Shown here one piece after another: positions 52,733-61,275 of a DNA stretch of 64,000 nucleotides. The position numbers and the translations under genes are program-made. Each line of letters begins with the position of its first letter. Position 1 is the stretch's first letter. The notes under the pieces are model-generated. The model was not told the DNA's origin. It saw nothing but the letters and a program-made list of their open reading frames with translations, and did not search any database. This DNA comes from DAMCZI01 sp032095175 (lineage in GTDB: Bacteria > Bacillota > Clostridia > Clostridiales > Caloramatoraceae), in assembly GCA_032095175.1 (NCBI GenBank), contig DAMCZI010000011.1:60825-124824 (forward strand). The letters are read 5' to 3'.

Positions 52733-53983
52733 CTATATCGTACATTTTAAAAACACTATATTAAATCTCGCTCCTTCGTTTTCCCTGCTGTCTACACCTA
52801 TGCTGCCGCCCTGCCCTTCAACTATCGCCTTGCATAGTGCCAGTCCTATCCCAATACTATTAGGATTTGGTGAATTGCTTCCTTTATAAAAACGCTCAAA
52901 AACTCTTGGTATATCTTCCTTTTTTATACCTTCACCAGCATCCTTAACATCAATTGAAATACATAAAGGCGTTTCTTGTACCTCAATTGATATTGTTCCG
53001 CCCATAGGAGTATGTTCAATTGAATTTTTTACTAAATTCGTTATTGCCTCAACAGTCCAATCGCAATCATGTCTTAAAAGTATATTCGTATTGCATATTA
53101 TACTAATTTTTTGATTTTTTTCTTCAGCTTTAAGTTTTAGAGGTGCTAAAGCCTTTTCAATAGTAGTACTAACTGGACTATTGTTCATGTTAAACTCAAT
53201 GGTACCCGACTCTATTCTTGCAAGCTTTAAAAGATTTACTATAAGCCATTCCATTCTATTTAACTGGTCATGGCTTTGAACAATAATTGCTTTCTTATCA
53301 ACCTCTGTTTCAATAACATCATCTAAAAGCAATTCATTAAACATAATAAGTGAAGAAAGTGGGGTTTTAAGCTGATGTGATATATCAGATATAATATTTT
53401 TAAGAAATGTTTTTTCCTTTTTTAAAACATCGATATTGTTCTTAATTATTTTTGTTATTTCATTAAGCTGATGCCCTAATATATACATATCCCCTTCACA
53501 AAAATCAGAAATTTCAACATTGTAGTTACCCTTTATTATCTCATCAGCAGCACTTGACATTGTATTTATTCTGTTGAAAACATTTTTAAATTCTATAATT
53601 GAAAACAAATATACTATACCTGCAAACAATACAATATATAAACAGAATTGGAGACCCGTTTTACTAAAGATTGAATAAACCAGGCTGTCTTGTATCAGTT
53701 CAGCCTTATCTGTATATCCATATTTACTTAGTATTTTTGTACCTGTTTCAATATCCCTTTTGTCAACACCTTTTGTAAAGTAGCCTACAATATCCTTTTC
53801 AAGCTCTGGATTAACCTCTAATATTTTTCCTGCAACAGCTATATTATGATTTATGTATATCCTTTTCAGCTCATTTGCCTTAATACTAAAAATCATCAGA
53901 AATACAGCTATAATAATTGCCTGTAGTACTATAAATCCTATGGTGAATCTCTTAATCTCAGTATTTCTAAATAATGCCCTCAT
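52733..53983 (-). CDS. Sensor histidine kinase
   Basis: The 416-residue kinase has a membrane segment at about 14-33, an extracytoplasmic sensor of about 80 residues, a second segment at about 113-130, a HAMP-like linker, an H box ISDISHQLKTPLSSL with His203, and the N, G1 and G2 boxes (LVKNSIEHTP, DAGEGIKKED, GIGLALCKAI). The sizeable external domain separates it from the short-loop kinases of the classic Bce type. It lies three bases after the response regulator gene and should phosphorylate it. Confidence 0.92.
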   Translation of the reverse strand: MRALFRNTEIKRFTIGFIVLQAIIIAVFLMIFSIKANELKRIYINHNIAVAGKILEVNPELEKDIVGYFTKGVDKRDIETGTKILSKYGYTDKAELIQDSLVYSIFSKTGLQFCLYIVLFAGIVYLFSIIEFKNVFNRINTMSSAADEIIKGNYNVEISDFCEGDMYILGHQLNEITKIIKNNIDVLKKEKTFLKNIISDISHQLKTPLSSLIMFNELLLDDVIETEVDKKAIIVQSHDQLNRMEWLIVNLLKLARIESGTIEFNMNNSPVSTTIEKALAPLKLKAEEKNQKISIICNTNILLRHDCDWTVEAITNLVKNSIEHTPMGGTISIEVQETPLCISIDVKDAGEGIKKEDIPRVFERFYKGSNSPNPNSIGIGLALCKAIVEGQGGSIGVDSRENEGARFNIVFLKCTI

Positions 53984-53986
53984 ATA

Positions 53987-54688
53987 TCATTCACTCCTAA
54001 CATCCATAATCCATTTATATCCTAAGCCCCTTAATGTCAGGATATATTTAGGCTCCTTAATATTATCCTCAAGCTTTTCTCTTAATCTTCTTATGTATAC
54101 TGAAAGTGTATTATCATCTACAAATTCGCCCTGCATATCCCACAGCATATCAAAAATCTGACTCCTTGACAGCACCTGCTGACTGTTTTGCATAAAAGCA
54201 ATCAATAGCTTGTACTCAACAGCAGTAAGAATTATTTCTTTATCATTCTTTATTACTCTACATTTTAACAAATCTACTTTAATGTCATCACTTATCAGAC
54301 TGCTTTTCACTGTCTCTTTTGCTGCATTGGAATTTCTTCTAAGTACAGCGTTTATTCTTGATACTAGCTCACGTATTCTAACCGGCTTTGTTAAGTAGTC
54401 ATCTCCACCCAAATCAAGCCCCATGACAATATTTGCTTCCTCATCACAGGCAGTTAGAAATATTATTGGTGTTTGTGTGTTTTTACGTATCTCTTTGCAT
54501 AATTCATATCCACTTCCATCTGGAAGCATTACATCTAAAAGTATTAAATCAAATTCTTTATTATAAATTGCAGCCTTTGCAGCCTTTATGCTTTTAGCAA
54601 TTTCTATTCCAAAACCTGCACTCTTTAATGCATATTCAATTCCCATAGCCAATGCGAAATCGTCCTCAACTAATAAAAGATTTATCAT
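53987..54688 (-). CDS. OmpR-family response regulator
   Basis: The 233-residue regulator has a receiver domain (LLLVEDDFALAMGIEYALKS, phosphoacceptor D52 in LILLDVMLPDGSG, Lys in DYLTKPVRI) and an OmpR/PhoB winged helix (LTAVEYKLLIAFMQNSQQVL, then DDNTLSVYIRRLREKLED). It is the first gene of a four-gene unit with its kinase and an ABC transporter, so it likely induces that transporter in response to an envelope signal. Confidence 0.93.
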   Translation of the reverse strand: MINLLLVEDDFALAMGIEYALKSAGFGIEIAKSIKAAKAAIYNKEFDLILLDVMLPDGSGYELCKEIRKNTQTPIIFLTACDEEANIVMGLDLGGDDYLTKPVRIRELVSRINAVLRRNSNAAKETVKSSLISDDIKVDLLKCRVIKNDKEIILTAVEYKLLIAFMQNSQQVLSRSQIFDMLWDMQGEFVDDNTLSVYIRRLREKLEDNIKEPKYILTLRGLGYKWIMDVRSE

Positions 54689-54805
54689 ATCTTTACCCCC
54701 AAATTTAGTATCATAATAAAAAATATGACATAATCATGTCATATTTTTCTATAATATCCCCTTATTATGATAGTATAAATCTATTTAAAGAATCAACATT
54801 ATTCT

Positions 54806-55360
54806 TTAATATGTCTTAGTCAAAGAAATATTAGAATCTGCTCTCAAGATAAACGCAAAAGTAAAGGATGAGTCTTCAATATCAGCACGAATCACAAAAC
54901 CTCGAAAGGTTTTTCCCGGTCCATAATCCGAAATATCAGAGCTTAACATTGATGCAGGATTAGGAAGCAGAGTAATGGTAGCTTTACCATCTTTTACTTC
55001 AACCACTGAAGTTTGTACTACTTTGTCATTATAACGTATTGCTCCTGTTTTGGCTAATATATAATCAAATACCTTGAATTCCTTTGTTTTAAAATTTTTT
55101 GTTTCTATTGTTATTTTTTCATTTAAAGCTACATAAGGTATATCTTCAAATGACTTTTCTTCCATATACTTTTTTAGACCTTTTTCTATTTCTTCACGGG
55201 TTTGATTATTTTCATTACCATAGTAGATTGCCTCAATTTCCTGATCTCCTGCCATTATTTTTAGGCTAGGTTCTTCTATGTTTTTCCCTTTACAAGCTGA
55301 CAGCAAAAATACTGAAAAAACTAAAGAAAAAAGTATACAGCCTCTCAACTGATATTTCAC
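54806..55360 (-). CDS. Lipoprotein of unknown function
   Basis: The 184-residue protein starts at GTG 55360 (GGGAGGG six bases upstream) and has a lipoprotein signal peptide with the lipid-bearing Cys at position 23 (VFLLSACKG). The exported part begins acidic and ends with a beta-rich segment (GKTFRGFVIRADIEDSSFTF). No family was recognised. It lies just upstream of the two-component/ABC genes in the same direction, so it may belong to that envelope-stress group, but the 117-base gap allows separate expression. Confidence 0.7.
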   Translation of the reverse strand: MKYQLRGCILFSLVFSVFLLSACKGKNIEEPSLKIMAGDQEIEAIYYGNENNQTREEIEKGLKKYMEEKSFEDIPYVALNEKITIETKNFKTKEFKVFDYILAKTGAIRYNDKVVQTSVVEVKDGKATITLLPNPASMLSSDISDYGPGKTFRGFVIRADIEDSSFTFAFILRADSNISLTKTY

Positions 55361-55511
55361 GTTTAGCCCTCCCCACAATATGATTCAATAAGAGCAAGAA
55401 CTTCAACAATAGCTTTTTATTATAACCATAAAGGTTATATATAATATTTTTTTCACTCCCTAATGCTTAAATATTCATCAAACAAATTGTAATCCAATTA
55501 TTGGTAAATGT

Positions 55512-55560
55512 CAAGAAAACAACCTCATTGATAACACAAAGTACCAATGAGGTTTTCTTG
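55512..55560 (-). terminator. Terminator of the BpsA-like gene
   Basis: CAAGAAAACaACCTCATTG pairs with CAATGAGGTTTTCTTG with one bulged base. The stem is long and lies about 40 bases after the gene. A related hairpin core (CAATGAGGTTT) occurs at 58832. Confidence 0.7.
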
Positions 55561-55581
55561 TTATTTTATATAGGATTTTAG

Positions 55582-55604
55582 CTTAGGCACATTAAAAAAA
55601 TTAA
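55582..55604 (+). repeat. End fragment of the MITE at 27004
   Basis: CTTAGGCACATTAAAAAAAT matches the right end of the element at 27004-27168 (complement) over 20 bases. It abuts the stop codon of the BpsA-like gene (55601-55603). Confidence 0.55.
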
Positions 55605-56848
55605 TCAATCTCAACTGTTTCCCTGTTGCTGGCATCACCTGGCAACCTATCAAATATTTGATTTTTACATTTAATACAACCTTTTTCTTTCAATTCTTCT
55701 ATGGTTTTAAAGCTTTCCGAAGCACCAACTTTAATTATTTCACCACATTCTTTGCATTTATAGTGACGAACTGTTACTCTAAGTTCTCCTGTATAAATAG
55801 CTCCCTTATATGAAGTTTCTATTGAGGATGTGCTCTTGCTGGTAGTTTTAAGGATTATCATTTGACTGCTATTTCCGATTATTCCAGCCCCTTCATAGCT
55901 ATTAAATGCAGTGGTTATTTTTGAAACTATAAGTCCCATTCTCACAAAACACTCCTGCATAGTAAGTTCAAAATCTGGTGACTTGTGGGCAAATGAAAGA
56001 AAAATTGGGATTCCCTTTTCCTTCTTTAATGCTTCAACCCCTCTTGATACAAATAAGTTCATGCCTTCAAGGGTGTAAGGTGGATCAGTAAAGCAGCAAT
56101 CAAAGCTGTCTCTATAATCCTTTGATATTGGCAGTCTTAAATCTGTATATTCACACTTTATAGGAAGCTCTTCCTTCTCCGCAATATCTTCTATGTAGCT
56201 AAGAAATCTCTTATCAATATCCATTACCAAAACTGTTGTTTTGCTGTATTTAACATTGGAAAACAGCTTTTTTAATAAAAGACCAATGGCAATACTTATT
56301 AAATCATCATCTCCCAAGCATAGAATTTTTTTACCAATTAACACATGATTTATTAGAGTCAGTACAGCCCTTCTTAGTGCTGTATCTACTGTACACTTAG
56401 ATTGGTCTATAGTAACATCAGCTTGAGGACGATTTATAAATATCTCACTTAAAATTTCCTTTACTTCAGCAATTTCCTTATGCTCCTTCCAAGGCTCTTT
56501 TAAAAGTCTCATATATAATTCCTTATTTAACCCCTTAAAGCCCAACACCTCTTCTACATAGCATCTGCCCTTTGGTGTAAGTCTCACTCCTCTATCCTGA
56601 ATAAGTAATCCAAATTTAATAAATTCCTTCTTGATAGCTGAAACCACAGGAATAGGAAGTAAGTTATTCCTTGATAACTCCTTGGTTGAGATACCTTCTT
56701 TAAAGTAAATATTTATTAAAACTTTTTCTATTGCCTGGTTACCATCTTCTATACTAACATTTTTGCCTACTTCCTCCAGGTAATTATACAATGTTGTATC
56801 ATTATTCTTTGTTTCAATCTTTGTTCCTACTTCATATTTATTATTCAA
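55601..56848 (-). CDS. bpsA: BpsA-like branched-chain polyamine synthase with C-terminal Cys4 tail
   Basis: The 415-residue protein follows the N4-bis(aminopropyl)spermidine synthase family (formerly DUF43). It has an N-terminal winged-helix-like part (INIYFKEGISTKELSRNNLL, then RLTPKGRCYVEEVLG), then a Rossmann methyltransferase-like core with ILCLGDDDLISIAIGLLL, VLVMDIDKRFLSYIED and CCFTDPPYTLEGMNLFVSRG (the GDDD and PPYT catalytic regions). About 60 extra residues follow, with CKECG and CIKC, a probable zinc ribbon absent from archaeal relatives. The enzyme adds aminopropyl groups to spermidine to make branched polyamines, mostly known in thermophiles. The start is TTG 56848, nine bases after GGAGG. 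Confidence 0.75.
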   Translation of the reverse strand: MNNKYEVGTKIETKNNDTTLYNYLEEVGKNVSIEDGNQAIEKVLINIYFKEGISTKELSRNNLLPIPVVSAIKKEFIKFGLLIQDRGVRLTPKGRCYVEEVLGFKGLNKELYMRLLKEPWKEHKEIAEVKEILSEIFINRPQADVTIDQSKCTVDTALRRAVLTLINHVLIGKKILCLGDDDLISIAIGLLLKKLFSNVKYSKTTVLVMDIDKRFLSYIEDIAEKEELPIKCEYTDLRLPISKDYRDSFDCCFTDPPYTLEGMNLFVSRGVEALKKEKGIPIFLSFAHKSPDFELTMQECFVRMGLIVSKITTAFNSYEGAGIIGNSSQMIILKTTSKSTSSIETSYKGAIYTGELRVTVRHYKCKECGEIIKVGASESFKTIEELKEKGCIKCKNQIFDRLPGDASNRETVEID

Positions 56849-56928
56849 ATTTAATTTCCTCCATATGTAAATTATATATTTGTCCATGTTAACATTTATA
56901 GTATACCCCTAATAGTAAGTCAAATAAA

Positions 56929-57774
56929 CTATATCTTCAAAAGCATTTCATACTGACCGACACTATATTCCAATCCTAATTTCAATAAGAAGTCTTTAGT
57001 AGATTTAGATTGATCATCTACATTAATCACACTAATTTTATATGATTCTGTATTTTTTATCATATCTGTAACTATACTTCTTGCAATTCCTCTGCCTCTA
57101 TAATCCTTGTTTACTGCTATTTGAGGAATATCTCCTGTTTTTTTATCAATAATGCCATAGCCGATAATGGTATTATCAACCTGTACAATAGAGTATATAA
57201 ATGCTTCTGGCACAGCATTGATTGAATCAATAGAATTCTGCCAGGATGGTCTAAAATCCCAAAAGCCTGTTAACTGTTCCAAGTTAATTCTATCCACATG
57301 CTCTACCTTGCAGGTTGTTACTAGGTTATACTTATTTTTATCCAATTGAAAACATGAAAATTCTCTTTGTGTCTCAAACCCTTGTTTTTTATAGAGTTGA
57401 ACAGCAGATGTATTGGATTTAATTACTTCAAGTAAATATTGTTCCACTTGTTTTTCTTTAAGTACTTCTTTGATATTTAAAAGCATATTACTTGTTATGC
57501 CCTGTCTTCTATAATCACCTATGACACCTGTTCCAAGGTCATACACAGTTGATTTCCCATTCCAATTTCGAAATCCATTTAAAACAAATCCAACTAATCT
57601 CTCATTTTCAAATGCACCTATAGACATTTCGGGGACATAACCTCTTCTTTGAAGCATTTGTTTAAACTTCCAAAAAGGCAAATCAATTTTAACTTGATAA
57701 TCAGAAAACGCATCTAAGAATGCCTTATGAAGTATTTCAATACTTGTTTTGTCTAATATTTTATAATTAAACAT
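56929..57774 (-). CDS. Tandem GNAT acetyltransferase
   Basis: The 281-residue protein has two GNAT domains. The first carries VIGDYRRQGITSNMLLNIKE and NTSAVQLYKKQGFETQREFS; the second carries AVNKDYRGRGIARSIVTDMI. Both have the acetyl-CoA binding R/QxxGxG/A pattern. Two-domain GNATs of this kind are common in Firmicutes and often uncharacterised. It is 80 bases upstream of the BpsA-like gene in the same direction; whether it acetylates polyamines is open. Confidence 0.82.
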   Translation of the reverse strand: MFNYKILDKTSIEILHKAFLDAFSDYQVKIDLPFWKFKQMLQRRGYVPEMSIGAFENERLVGFVLNGFRNWNGKSTVYDLGTGVIGDYRRQGITSNMLLNIKEVLKEKQVEQYLLEVIKSNTSAVQLYKKQGFETQREFSCFQLDKNKYNLVTTCKVEHVDRINLEQLTGFWDFRPSWQNSIDSINAVPEAFIYSIVQVDNTIIGYGIIDKKTGDIPQIAVNKDYRGRGIARSIVTDMIKNTESYKISVINVDDQSKSTKDFLLKLGLEYSVGQYEMLLKI

Positions 57775-57832
57775 TTGTTATCTTCCCCTTTCTATTATAT
57801 AACAGCTTATACATAAGCTGTTTTCTTATATA

Positions 57833-58696
57833 CTAAGCCCAAATATTCACTGGATAACTATGAGGTATTCGAGCAGATCTCAATTTATTTAAAAATATAT
57901 TTGTATTAATTTCTGGATATACCTTGTTTATTATATTAAGGGTCTCCAATATAATAACTAACGTATTTTCATATGCTTCTATTGGTGAGTAGGTGAAAAT
58001 GTCTCTAAATCTTTGCTCAATATTTTCAGGTTTGATTCTAAAGGTTTCAAGTGATTTATACATCCATTTAAATGTTGGAAAATACTCCTTGTTTAAGGCA
58101 AGCAGTATTAGGAATATATTCTTTTGTAAATTTGCAATTTGCTCATATATTAATGTCGAATTTTCTCTTTTGATATAAAGTTCAGCCTGAGTACTATCAA
58201 TTGATTGCAGACTCTCTTTAATATTTTTTATTGCAATCTCCTTTGGATATTCCTCTGCTCTCTTCTTCCAGGAGTATACTGTTTCTTCACCAAACAGTGG
58301 TATACAAGCCCTTATAGTATCCATAGCATTACTATATCCAAAATCCGTTTTTAAATCTATTATAACATTTTTAATGGCGTTTTCTTCATCATCAACAGTA
58401 AGATGCCATAAATCAATCCTAAATCCATTGGCAATTACATTATCCTCATTTGCTTCATAATTATATGGATAAAAATATTCTGCATTCAATTCCTTTACTA
58501 TAAGCTTTCGAGCATTCTCATCAGGTAGCTTATCCCAAAATATAGGTAATTCTAGATCCGAATATTCATCAGCATAACCTCTTGCTACTGAACCACCAAT
58601 AACTATTGCCTTTACACCTTCTATTGCCTTCACCTTTTCACAAATCTGCTTCGCTAATTCTATTCTCCACTTACAATGATAATTTAAATCACTCAT
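57833..58696 (-). CDS. Nucleotidyltransferase with DUF4037 domain
   Basis: The 287-residue protein has a pol-beta-type nucleotidyltransferase motif KAIVIGGSVARGYADEYSDL followed by ELPIFWD (GS then DxE metal ligands) and a helical C-terminal DUF4037-like part. The layout resembles aminoglycoside or lincosamide nucleotidyltransferases, but the substrate is not shown. Here the DxD is D-L-E, still able to bind metal. It lies 58 bases upstream of the tandem GNAT gene in the same direction, a grouping of small-molecule modifying enzymes. Confidence 0.78.
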   Translation of the reverse strand: MSDLNYHCKWRIELAKQICEKVKAIEGVKAIVIGGSVARGYADEYSDLELPIFWDKLPDENARKLIVKELNAEYFYPYNYEANEDNVIANGFRIDLWHLTVDDEENAIKNVIIDLKTDFGYSNAMDTIRACIPLFGEETVYSWKKRAEEYPKEIAIKNIKESLQSIDSTQAELYIKRENSTLIYEQIANLQKNIFLILLALNKEYFPTFKWMYKSLETFRIKPENIEQRFRDIFTYSPIEAYENTLVIILETLNIINKVYPEINTNIFLNKLRSARIPHSYPVNIWA

Positions 58697-58800
58697 TTGC
58701 TTCCTCCGTCACCTTCAGAATTTCATCTTACCATCTATTAAATTATTGATATTTTACAAATGTCTACCAACAAATTATAAGTTAATTATTGGTATAAATC

Positions 58801-58841
58801 AAGAAAAAAAACCATTGATTATATAAAATAATCAATGAGGT
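58801..58841 (-). terminator. Terminator of the GNAT gene at 58962
   Basis: ATTGATTAT pairs with ATAATCAAT, with an A run at 58804-58811 that is a T run on the minus strand. Confidence 0.8.
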
Positions 58842-58961
58842 TTTTATGTTTTGTACCTCTAAATGGAATCCACTGATTTTAAAGTACTTTCCTTTTGTAC
58901 AATATAAGAATAGAACAAAATAACTTAATTTCAAACTACACTTATTTTATACAGACAACTA

Positions 58962-59468
58962 CTAATTCTCAAATAAAATAATATCACCACATGTTCCATC
59001 ATGATATACATAATCTGGACAAGATTTTATGATTTCATATTTACCATCTGTGTATTCGTTAACAATGCTTTCCCAAAATCTAACTGATGCAATATTATGC
59101 GGATGTTCTCCTATTTCCCATTTTCCATGAAACATGTCAAATACAGCTTTTGCTGCATATCGTCCTACTCCTCCACGACGATACTTATGCATAACAAAAA
59201 ATTCAGCCATTGCATAATCATAATTCGAATGTAACGCAAAATCATCATCAATTAATATAAAACCTGCTAATATTCCATTAACTTTAATGAAAAACGGATA
59301 GTGATTTTCTTTATCCCAATAATCAGAAATATGATACTCAAATTGGTATTCACCTTGATCATTGACATCGATTTTATTATACTGTGACCACTCGTAACAA
59401 TACATCTTTAACAAATTTTTCAATATAGGTTTCTCTTCCAAAGGTACTTTTACAACTTCTATATTCAT
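58962..59468 (-). CDS. GNAT N-acetyltransferase
   Basis: The 168-residue protein has motif A FVMHKYRRGGVGRYAAKAVF and the late motif NIASVRFWESIVNEYTDG. The acidic, aromatic N-terminus (MYCYEWSQYNKIDVNDQGEY) is typical of a subgroup of uncharacterised acetyltransferases. It is a single-gene unit with its own terminator. The substrate is unknown. Confidence 0.82.
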   Translation of the reverse strand: MNIEVVKVPLEEKPILKNLLKMYCYEWSQYNKIDVNDQGEYQFEYHISDYWDKENHYPFFIKVNGILAGFILIDDDFALHSNYDYAMAEFFVMHKYRRGGVGRYAAKAVFDMFHGKWEIGEHPHNIASVRFWESIVNEYTDGKYEIIKSCPDYVYHDGTCGDIILFEN

Positions 59469-59550
59469 AATTTTACACTCCTTATCATAATGAATTTATA
59501 GCATATAAATAGTTATCTTAATCATAGCCAAGCAGCACATTTCTCTCTGT

Positions 59551-59655
59551 TTATAACTTATTTATCAATTTCATAATAGCATCATTAACCTCATGGCACC
59601 TAATGATGATTTCTTCATCCTGTTCCCTACTGATTTCTTCAATTGATACTTTCAT
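59551..59655 (-). pseudogene. N-terminal fragment of a LytTR-type regulator
   Basis: A 34-codon frame reads MKVSIEEISREQDEEIIIRC, then HEVNDAIMKLINKL, and stops. This is the start of the short LytTR-domain regulators common in Firmicutes, which run to about 150 residues. The DNA-binding part is missing. It lies between two unrelated genes, with only a weak GGTGA upstream. The remaining sequence of 59656-59795 shows no gene. Confidence 0.5.
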
Positions 59656-59797
59656 GCTTTCACCATTTTAAATCATATTTACTAAAATGAATAAACATGT
59701 CGCTTGGGGAAAATTATTATGTTTCCTAGACCTAGAGTGATCTCGTCCAGCTGATGCTGAACATTGAGGCTTCAGGTTGGGTTTCTTCCTCATCTGT

Positions 59798-59836
59798 AGT
59801 AAAAAAATGTAACCCCACCTTATAGAAGGTAGGGTC
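59798..59836 (-). terminator. Terminator of the MFS gene
   Basis: ACCCCACCTT pairs with AAGGTAGGGT; the A run at 59801-59807 is a T run on the minus strand. Confidence 0.8.
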
Positions 59837-59862
59837 TTGAAACTTGATAAATAACCTTTAAA

Positions 59863-61080
59863 CTAGCACTCCTTTATATCTTGAAGCTCACAGGCTTTAT
59901 CCCTTTTCTCAATATACCTGTCGCTAGCTGCAGTAAAATATATAAGGTATACAGCTGTCAATAATCCTAAAAATCTAAAGCCCCAAAATAGTGAAAATCT
60001 AGTTGAAAAGAAACCGAATAACAGCCCAACTGCTATTATAACAAGTCTCTCTACAAGGGATTGAAAGGATTCAACCGTTGCTCTGTAGTGTGATTCTGTT
60101 CTATGGTGCAGATATCCCATTACAAGAGGTTCTACCATACCTGATACAATAAATACTGAAAGAAGTGGAATTATCCCATACCATGATGTTATAAAGCTTG
60201 AAGCAATGGTTGCTATAGAGAAAACTCCAAGAATGGACATAAATATAACTTTATAGCTGAATCTCCTTTTTAGCCTATAGGCAAGTATTCCAGAAAAGCT
60301 CGAGAATAATGAGCATACTGCACTGATTATCCCAAAGTAAGCCACCGAAACGTTGACCTCTTTAAAATAAAGCTGCCAGAATTCATCCATATATGTAAGA
60401 CATGCTGCTGATATAATTCCAAAAGCCAGTACAAATTTTATAGAAGGCTGATTTTTTAAAAACACATATGCTTCCTTCATATAAGAAAAATCTTTATTCT
60501 CCTCAGTTGAAGTTTTTACTCTTGGTTCAACAAGTGTAAGAGATATCAAGAAAGCTACACCCATGCTTATTAAAGACATCCAGTATGTTGTAATATATCC
60601 TCTTTTAAAGGCAACATAACTTCCTATAAGAGCAGCTAATGTGCTAGAAAGATTATCAAAAAAATTATTTTTCCCAGATGCCTTTTCAAAATCTTTTTCC
60701 CTGCCGCAAAGTTTTAATGAATCGTATATTATGGCATTGCTTGTACCACTAGACAAGGCCTTTCCTATTGCTGCTAGAAAAACAGCAGCTGCAAAATGCC
60801 AGAAGCTGCTTGCAAAAATCAGAATCAGAAGCTCTAAAAATGAAAAAACTCCGCTCAATATCATCATAGCTTTTCTGCTCCATTTATCTGCAAGTACTCC
60901 TGTTGGAACCTCAAGAAGTACTATTACTGTTGCGTATATTATTTCTGTATAGACAACCTGTTGAACTGTAATCCCCCTTGATTCCCAAAAAAGTCTCTCA
61001 ATCACATATGCAAATATTAAATTATGAAAAAACCAATATGCATAAAGCTTTATTATATTAGATTCTACTTTTCTTATCAT
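59863..61080 (-). CDS. MFS transporter
   Basis: The 405-residue protein has about twelve membrane segments and the MFS loop GVLADKWSRKAMMILSG between segments 2 and 3. A second half begins after a central loop with VEPRVKTSTEENK. Of the drug-efflux or sugar-type families, this fits the small multidrug-like group with YxxYxFF-type start (LYAYWFFHNLIFAYV). The substrate is unknown. It is a single-gene unit. Confidence 0.88.
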   Translation of the reverse strand: MIRKVESNIIKLYAYWFFHNLIFAYVIERLFWESRGITVQQVVYTEIIYATVIVLLEVPTGVLADKWSRKAMMILSGVFSFLELLILIFASSFWHFAAAVFLAAIGKALSSGTSNAIIYDSLKLCGREKDFEKASGKNNFFDNLSSTLAALIGSYVAFKRGYITTYWMSLISMGVAFLISLTLVEPRVKTSTEENKDFSYMKEAYVFLKNQPSIKFVLAFGIISAACLTYMDEFWQLYFKEVNVSVAYFGIISAVCSLFSSFSGILAYRLKRRFSYKVIFMSILGVFSIATIASSFITSWYGIIPLLSVFIVSGMVEPLVMGYLHHRTESHYRATVESFQSLVERLVIIAVGLLFGFFSTRFSLFWGFRFLGLLTAVYLIYFTAASDRYIEKRDKACELQDIKEC

Positions 61081-61275
61081 GTTAATCCTCCTTACTTATC
61101 CCTGTTATTTATTTCTAAACATACAGGGTGGAGGTCTTGGTAAAAGTCTTAAAAATAACCTTAATCAATGTCAATCATGAGTAATCATATTGGTATCTCC
61201 TTTCAAATTATTGTATTTTTGACTCTATATTGATTATAATGTTTTAGATCAATATAGTAAATATGGATTATAATT

